A stretch of DNA of 64,000 bases, from the NCBI GenBank assembly GCA_024516035.1, contig CM044964.1:20884931-20948930 (forward strand), in the 5' to 3' direction. Below the pieces are notes generated by a model. It ran no database searches. It saw only the letters and a program-made list of their open reading frames with translations, and was not told the DNA's origin. Positions within the stretch are counted from its first letter, which is position 1. Each line of letters opens with the position of its first letter. This document shows, in pieces, positions 30,901 through 39,900 of the stretch. The DNA is from Bactericera cockerelli (lineage: Eukaryota; Arthropoda; Insecta; Hemiptera; Triozidae). A program made the position numbers and the translations under genes.

Positions 30901-33900
30901 TTTAATTTTGGGTTCAACGTCGTTGCTTACAACTGCATGGTCATATCACGACGGGGGTCTGTCCCGGTAGCTCAGTGGTAAAGGCGGCACTGTGTGAATC
31001 CAGAGATTCTAGAGGTCGCGGGTTCAAAACCCAGCCGGGACAAGATAAGTTATCCTCCCATTTGGGATTTTTACCACATAATAATACGTCTTGGGCTTAC
31101 TGCTGGAATAATGGGACTTAATAGCCCTAATCGGACAGTATAAATAAGGCGATATTATTATTACCCTCCATTTGCAGAAAATTCTCAATCCTGCTACCCA
31201 CATAATAATAAGATTCTGAGGGTTAGGTGGTAAAAAATTATTTAAGCATTAACCTCGCCTGGCGGTTACCTTCCACTAATGAGTGTTATAAATAACTATC
31301 TATGGACTTCGGCCAACTTGTGTTGAAAGTTGGCTCGTCCTGAATCACATATTTCTCTTTCTCTTTTTCAAATATAATAAAGCTCTATAATTTTTAAGTT
31401 TAGATTATGTTTTAATATATTTTAATTAATTAACCAACTAGTCATAAGTGTTTTAATGTTAATGTTTAATTGTAGTCATAAGTGTTTTAATCTTAATGTT
31501 TAATTGAAAGTATTTTTTTTTCTCTATGTAATGAAATGGGTCTAACCCGTAAACTTGTGTAAAAAAAAAATGTGCGATCAACCATCATGAGAACGTCCAG
31601 CGAGCCTAGGACTCGTGGATGGGTGATCATTCAAATTCGAACCCTCGTGATGCTGTCTATTCCCGGCCCCACTCAGGACGGGTAAGGTTTATTTGAGTCG
31701 CTGGTTTGTGATTTTCCAGCGAACGCAGGGTAAAACTGCCGAAGGTTGAAAGCGTTGTTATATAAAAAAAAGAAAATTATTTGTCGGCTCTATTTATTTA
31801 TTTACATTTTATTTATTTTTACAAAACAATCATCAACAAAAAAGAATTAAATTAAAAAAAAAAACTTAAACGTATGTACAGAAAAAAATAATAAAGATCA
31901 ATATTTATTATTTTTTTCTGTACTAGATATTTTTCTTTATTATATACTTATGTATCTTAACTATATTTATATCAAATAAACATGGGTTTACCCCGTTAGT
32001 TTATGAAAATAAATAAATATTAATTTTTGATTACAATTTTTTTTTGTAATCCGGGGCGAAGTTAATGCCTTAGGCATTTTCTGCCACTTAACTCTGGGGA
32101 TTTGAACCCAGGACCCTCCAACCTAACTTCACTTCCCGTTCTCCGTGACACCGTGCACTGGTAGTCAAGTGGTTGAGGCACTAGTCTGGTAATCCAGGTA
32201 GCGTAGGGACCTGTTGGTTCGAATCCCACCCAGTGCATGAATTTTTCCTCATTAATTTGAGTTTGTGAACACATTATATTAAGACTCTGAGTGTTCGGTA
32301 GTAGAAAATGCTTTGAGCATTAACCTCGCCTGGTGGTTACCTTCCACTAAAGAGTGTTATTATTATTATTATTCTCCAGAGCGGCCCAGAGAACCGGTTC
32401 ACGCGAGAGGCCCGCCACATATTCCTCGTAGCCAAGCCGGCGCCCGCCGCGTCGCCGCCCGAGAGTGACCTCGACGCCCATCAGTTGGGCTCCCTGTCTG
32501 CCCATATCCACGCGAGGGCGCCCGGCTACCTGGAGCTGCCTCCATGGGCGGCCACAGCCCCGGATCCGGCGGCCCGTCAGACAGCCACCCCGCCCCCCTC
32601 GGACATCACAGAGGAGAGGGGCGCGCTCAGCGCACGGGCCAGAGAGGTATTTTTTTGTTGTTGTTTATTTCTAATTGAAATTCGCTAAGTATAAGTATAT
32701 TTTATTTAGAGTGCAGTACAATACAGGTTTTGGCTTTACAAAAGTTAGCCAGCACCCAATTACATAGTATACACTATAGAAGAAATAACAAGAATACAAA
32801 AAGATAATGATGGTAATAATATTAAGAAAAATTAATAATAAGGATAATAAATATTATTCGACCAATGAGGTTAGTCTTTGTATAGTCTCCTATTTTCAAG
32901 AGAATTCATTTTAAATTTTTTACTTGAAACATGATAGGAAACAGCCAGTGTGGTCGTGTTTACCTAAGATTAGGTACGAAATTAATAAAAGTTTTGTAAT
33001 ACCTCTGTGGCGCTAAGTCTCGGATTGCGTACTGTCTAAGACAGGGAAAACGACGCTAAGTAATGACTTAACGATTTTATCTATTAATTTCGCCCTTAGA
33101 ATTAATAGACGTATTTGATATACCTCTGCAGACTTAGAGTGTAGATTTTGCGTTTTGTTTTAAATGGGGAAACCAATGAAATATCATAATTTTGGAAATC
33201 ATTCTAGAGTCTAGTCTAGACTCTAAAGTAAGGATTATTATTATTTTTTTTTTTGAATTTATATGAAAAAGATCAGTTTCAATTACCTATTCATAAACCT
33301 CGCTACCTCACATAAATAGCCAGGTAGTGAAGTTGTTTAGGCGCTAGTCTGAAAATTTTTACTCATTAATTTGAGTTTGTGGCCACATAATAATAAGACT
33401 CTGAGGGTTAGCTGGTAAAAAATGCTTTGAGCATTAACCTCGCCTGGTGGTAACCTCCCACAAAATGTATTATTTATAAGTACAAAAGGTCTGTCCCGGT
33501 AACTCAGTGGTAAAGGCGGCACTCTGTGAATCCAAAGACTCCAGAGGTCGTGGGTTCGAAACCCAGCTGGGACATGACATGTTATCCTCCTAATTGAGAT
33601 TTTTACCACATAATAATATGTCTTGGGCTTACTGCTGGAATAATGGGACTTTAATAGTCCTAATCGGGCAGTATAAATAAGGCGATATTATTATTATTAT
33701 TTTAAAAAAAATGCTTTGAGCATTTACCTCGCCTGGCGGTAACCTCAAACTAAAGAGTATTATTATTATTTCTTTTTTTCAAATTTTTTTCTTTCTCTTC
33801 TCATAGGTCGGCGGCACTGGAACAGCGGGCGAGGGGGGTAAAGGAGGCAAAGCCGCTTTCTACACGTCGGGCAGCGAGAGTGAATCCTCCGCGGATGAAG

Positions 33901-36900
33901 AGAGCGATGAGGAGGAGAGTGGAGACAATGAAGAGAGTGGGGGGGAAAGTGAAGAAGAAAGTAGTTCGGAAGAGGAGAGTGGTGAGGAAGAAAGTAGTTC
34001 GGAGGAGGAAGTGAAGCCAGCCAGTAAAGGAGGCAAGAAAGCGGCCACGCCTGTTAGTGGCAAGAGTAAAGCCATTGGGAACAAAAGGTAATTTTATTAA
34101 TGTTATTAATTCACTAATAATAAGGTATCAGGGAAAGCTTTCTTTTGAGATTTTTGAAACAATACGATATCGGGGCTGTTATGAGAAAGATAAACATTGG
34201 TTATTATTGGGATATTCCTATTATAATTATTATTATTCTTTAACACTTTATTAATATGGACATATATACAATACAGAATTTCAATCAATCACAGCGCATT
34301 ATAGCCTGTGTCAGCTGAAAGTGTCCACGTAATTAAATCTAACCTTGTTCCACAATTCGGCCCCTTAATATAACTGGTATTCCTTTACATTTCAGTCAAG
34401 ATTCATCCGGCAAAAAAACCCCGGCGTCCAACAGTAAACAATCCACAGGGAACGGCAAAACGAGTAGCACCTCTTCGTCGCAGGCACGCTCCAATGTAGA
34501 CCTGCTGCTTGACCTTGATGACTTCAGTATAGGCGGGTCTTCCTCGCTGATCACACCTACACTGGGGGGCTTCTTGTCGCCGCTAACTGCCAATAATTCT
34601 ATCCCCTCCGCAAATTCTGGGTCCCAGGTAAGATATTATTTTAAAGAATATTTTTTTTTATAACATACCTAGTAAATTCGAATAATCATAAACTCATTTT
34701 TTCCCTTAATACTAAAATCTAATCGTTTATTAAACTTTAACTTTTTTATACTACCCAAATAAGATCTGAGTCCCTTTTTTCAGCAGTTTTTAAACTTGTT
34801 ATTTATACGAGGGACGTCCGGAAAGTAAGGGGACAATTTATGTTAAAACTCGAAAAATGCACATATTTTCATAAAATTTACAGGGTAAGTTCCAAATATA
34901 GTCCTTTATTTCTCCACATAATCACCGACAAGCTCCACTCACTTCTGCATCCTGGGTCCCAACTTTTTTATGCCTTCGTCATACACGCTCTGCTCCACCT
35001 CCAACAGCCACTTCTCCACAGTCTCCTTGACCTCCTCGTCGCTGAAAAACCTTTTTCCAACCAATAACTCCTTCAGTTTCGTGAACAGATGAAAATCCGA
35101 GGGCGCCAGGTCAGAAGAATACGGTTTTGAGGGTCACACGACGATCGCTGCGACTTTTTCATTGACTTGCTGCACAAGTTCTTCTGAAACGACAGACGGC
35201 CTGTTCTTTCTTCATCGTGTGTGTTTGTGCGACCTTCTTGAAAATTCTTAACCCACTTGCAAACCTTGGAACGTGAAATCACCTCAGGTCCATAGGTTTT
35301 TAGTAGCTGAGGATGGATTTCAGCAGCTGAATTCCTACGCAAAGTGATAAACTGCCCGAATCTCGCACCTGCGGTAGGTGGAGCAAACGGCATTTGTAGA
35401 GGTTGACGCGACGGGCTCCTGCGACGACATTTTCCAATGAACTGAGATAGACAAGGGCTCATTGTGACCGTTAGGAGATCCCCTACAAGCAGGTATGCAA
35501 ACCTTGAAAAAAGGACATTCCTACCAACCCCTACGACAGTTGTCCCCTTATTTTCCGGACGTACCTCGTATTTGACATCCAATCCTATTGAAATTTATTA
35601 TTAATTTTGCCCTTAATCCTGTCTTATAGACTGGTAATCCAGGTAGCGAAAAGGGTCCATTCGAATCCCACCCAGTGCATGAATTTTTTCTCATAAAATT
35701 TGAGTTTGTGGCCACATAATAATAAGACTCTGAGGGTTAGGTGGTAGAAACTTCTTTGAAAATTAACCTCATCTGATGGTTACCTTCCACTGAAGAATGT
35801 TGTTATTATTATTATTATTACTAGACTAAGAAACAGACCGTCAAATGAATACTTTGAAATACCTAATTGCTCACCTATGTATAGAAATTCGACCCTCTTG
35901 TCAACACTACATACTTACAATCAATATTCACAACACCTAGATCTTGATATGAGTATTGATAAATACAAAGAAAGATGTAGGGAAATACTAAATCTAAATT
36001 AGAATAATATAGTAAATGACAAAATATTCACGTAAATGCAGTATCACAAACTGCGTGTGAATATTAAAAAAAATAAAAAATATTGAGTTCATTCTTCAAA
36101 GGGTGACAGAAACATGGAGAAAGTATAGGAAATTTTGGCTGGATATCAGCGTGTTAAATAGGCTCGCTGCATCATACATTCCCCAGCCAGCCTCCGTGGC
36201 TTAATGGTTGCCGAGTTCAACTCTCGTTTGGGGCAGACTTTTCGACGAAAATTCTGTTTCATCCAAACATGTGAGGCTGGCATTTCCGGCCCTACCCAGG
36301 CTGGGTGAGGTTAATGTGGGTAGCTGGTACGATTCCCAGCGAATGGAGGGTAAAACCCCCGTCCTGACTATCTCAGTCAGGACGTTAAAACCAAATAGAA
36401 TCAACTGGTCACAATAGATCTAATTAGGTCGCAGTGTTAATTGTAAGGGTTTCATTGGAAACCCTGCAACCAGGTCAGATAATAATAATAATAAAACCTC
36501 ATCTAGTGGTTACCTTCCACTGAAGAATGTTGTTATTATTATTATTATTGAGTTTTCATTTTTCAAAGGGTGACAGGAACATGGAGAAAGTATTTGGCTG
36601 AATATCAGCGTGTAGGTTCGCTGCATAATAAAAAAAAGACATGAAAAAAAAGAAGACAATACTATTTGCTGCAATCCATCACATACTGAAAAGTACATTG
36701 GATTGCAGTAACTATTAAAAATAAATATTAAATGAAGGATATGGTCGTCCCAAACACGAAGTGGTGTATCTTCAAAATACAAACTTTAGTAGCGTAAATC
36801 GAGATACGTCAGCTAGTTCTTTGAAAGAAATATTCGAAACAATATACGCCGAAATTAAATATATTCATAAAATTGGAACGCTTTGAGATAGAGATACGCC

Positions 36901-39900
36901 ACTTCATGAGGTGATAAAAAACCATGATTAGAACCAGATACGCCAAAAATCTCAAATGTCCATTTTTTGAGATACGTCACTTCGTGTTTGGGACGACGAT
37001 ATGTATGAATATTAAAATAAAATATAATAAAGTTATTGGAAAAAAAAAAAATAATCTTACATTCCCCAGGCGGTGGCCGGAATCTCTTCTCTCCCGGCCG
37101 CCTATGTCGTGCCTCGCTTCACCGAGGCTCTGAACAAGATAGCGGGCGGGCGCGGTGTACTGAGCGCGCAGGCCGCGTTCACACGAGTCCCGTGCATCGC
37201 GTCGCCCCGCATGATAGTCGTTAGGGTCAGGTGGTAGAAAATGCTTTGAGCATTGACCTCGCCTGGTGGTTACCTTCCACTGAAGAATGTTGTTATTATT
37301 ATTATTATTGAGTTTTCATTCTTCAAAGGGTGACATGAATATGGAGAAAGTATAGGAAATTTTGGCTGGATATCAGCGTGTTAAATAGGCATTAACTTCG
37401 CCCCGGATTACAATACATTATACAATTATTAAATTTAAACATTTTTTTTTCTATATCTTTTTTTGTAAATATTGTTAATTTTTTTTTTTATCTTTGTTAA
37501 TAATTTATTGTTGTTTGTATTGTATATAAAATAAAGTGTAAATAAATAAATAAATAAGGCTCGCTGCATCTTACATTCCCCAGGCGGTGGCCGGAATCTC
37601 TTCTCTCCCGGCGGCCTATGCCGTGCCTCGCTTCACCGAGGCTCTGAACAAGATAGCGGGCGGCCGCGGTGTACTGAGCGCGCAGGCCGCGTTCACACGA
37701 GTCCCGTGCATCGCGTCGCCCCGCATGATCGTCGTAGCGCTGCGCCTCACCAATCACCACTCCGGGGAGGTGACGCGACTGAGACTGGACACAGAGGGGA
37801 GCACGCTAGGCCACGGCATGAGTTTGCAGGCCTTCCCTGAGGTAAGGAGTGCGTTGTTTTTCGGTTTGTTAATTGATAAAAAATGGTGCAAAAAATATAT
37901 TTATTGAAAAAATTGTAGCAAAAAAATATATTATTGAAAAAAATGTAGCAAAAAATATATTTATTGATCAAAAATGTAGCAAAAAATATATTTATTGATA
38001 AGAAATGTAGCAAAAAATATATTTATTGAAGAAAAAAAATGTACTTGAAAATGTATTTATTGATATATAAAAAAAATGTAGTTAAAAATGTATTTATTGA
38101 TAATAAAAAAAAAGACGGCCGGAATGCCAGCGTCACGAAAATTTGCTCCCAGGACTTTGCTTACCTTCGGTGTAGGATTGGTTTAGTTTCCTTAATAATG
38201 ATCCAATACACCAGTTCTCGCTCTGTCATTGAAGTTAGGTAACCTCCAGCGATGGTGGGTGACCATTCAAATTCAAACCATCGTGATGCTGGCTATTTCC
38301 GGCCCCACTCAGGCTGGGTGAGGTTAATTTGACTGGCTAGTTTGTGAATTTCCAGCGAATGGAGGGTAAAACCCCTATCCTGATATGACCATAGTGTGTT
38401 TTTTTATGTTTTTTTTATTATTGGCACTGGGCAGAACCAATTTAAACGTTCATGACCAAATGACCATAAAGTTAAAAGCGACGTTAACATCTCCCCCAAA
38501 AATGAATCAAATGAAATTACTACAATAATTTACACCGACCTCAGTAGCTTGATCGATAAGGCGGCGGACTTGTAACCTGGAGGTCGGTGGTTCAAGTTCC
38601 GGTTTCAGAGTAGATTTAGTAAAGCGAGTTTGAGTAGTTGTGATATATAACGAAAGTGATTAACACAAATATGATACTTACTTACTTACTAGCGGGTTGT
38701 AGCAGGCCTTGAAGGCCCAAAACCTTTCACGAGCATCCTAATCTATCTTGTTCTGTCCTTTGCTTCTTCTTTCCAGTTCTCTTCTGATGTGGGTGATTGT
38801 TCTCTGTCTTAACTGTACCATTTCGTTACATTGTCTTCCCATCTTCTTCTCGGTCTTCCTCTATTTCTTCCTTCCTCGTATTTTGGTATTGGTATAAGTA
38901 GGGCTGTCGGCTACGAAAGCTCTTTGACACTGCAACCTTAAATAGATCTTTTGTGACACAAATATGATAACTTTTTAAAAAACTTTTTTTTTAACTATAA
39001 TAATAATAATAATTTACTTCAGATTCCCAGCCTCGGTCCCGGGGTGTCCACGGAGGTGAGTCTGGGCGTCAACCTGAGCGACTCCACCCAGCCACTGGCG
39101 CCCCGCGTCTCCTGGGCGGTGGAGGGCGCCCCTATGGTGGGCGAGCTCAAGATCAGCGTGCCGGTGGGGGAGTGGCTGAGGGCGGTGACCATGGGCGTGG
39201 AGCTGTTCGAAGCGGAGAAGGGTGAGTGGATTAGTTGGGTAAAGTGGTAAAGGGTTGGGTGGAAGAGATTGCCTAAGGCAATAACCCCGCCCTTTAGTTA
39301 GGACATATGTTTGTTTGAAGCGGAGAAGGGTGAGTAGATTGGTTGGGTAAAGTGGTAAAGGGTTGGGTGGAAGAGATTGGCTAAGGCAATAACCCCGCCC
39401 TTTAGATAGAACATATATGTATATATATATTTATTTATTTTTTTTTCTTTATTTTTTTTTTCTTCTATTATATTGTATTTTAATTTGTAATTATTTGTAT
39501 TGTATATAATATGTCCTATCAATAAAGTGTAAATAAATAGTATTATAATGTATCATACCATCTGAGCTGGAATTATTTTTTTTTTTTTTCTTTGCAGGTA
39601 AACTCACGGGTATGAACGAGCACAAGGGAAAACTATCCGCCTCGGCCAAGCTACCTGTGGCCCCGGCCGCTGTGTTTCAAATGGCCAATGTCGGCCTCGT
39701 TCCGTCCAGTGATTCTGTATTGAGGTAAGTTTTTTTTCTTTTTTATCTCTGTATTTGCAATAACACAGTAATATACTTATAATATGTATAATGGTAGTCA
39801 CTGTGGCAGAGCGAGTTAGCGCGCTAGGCATTGCACACATGGTGACCTGGGTTCGATTCCCAGCGGGGGAGGATTTTTTCTGCTCTGTACTTGGATGTTC

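Noticed and set aside
33860..34084. Ser/Leu-rich minus-strand frame of 74 codons
   Set aside because: Antisense shadow of the acidic hinge exon of AP-3 beta.
34807..35582. Mariner frame as a host gene
   Set aside because: Flanked by terminal inverted repeats and TA, catalytic core missing.
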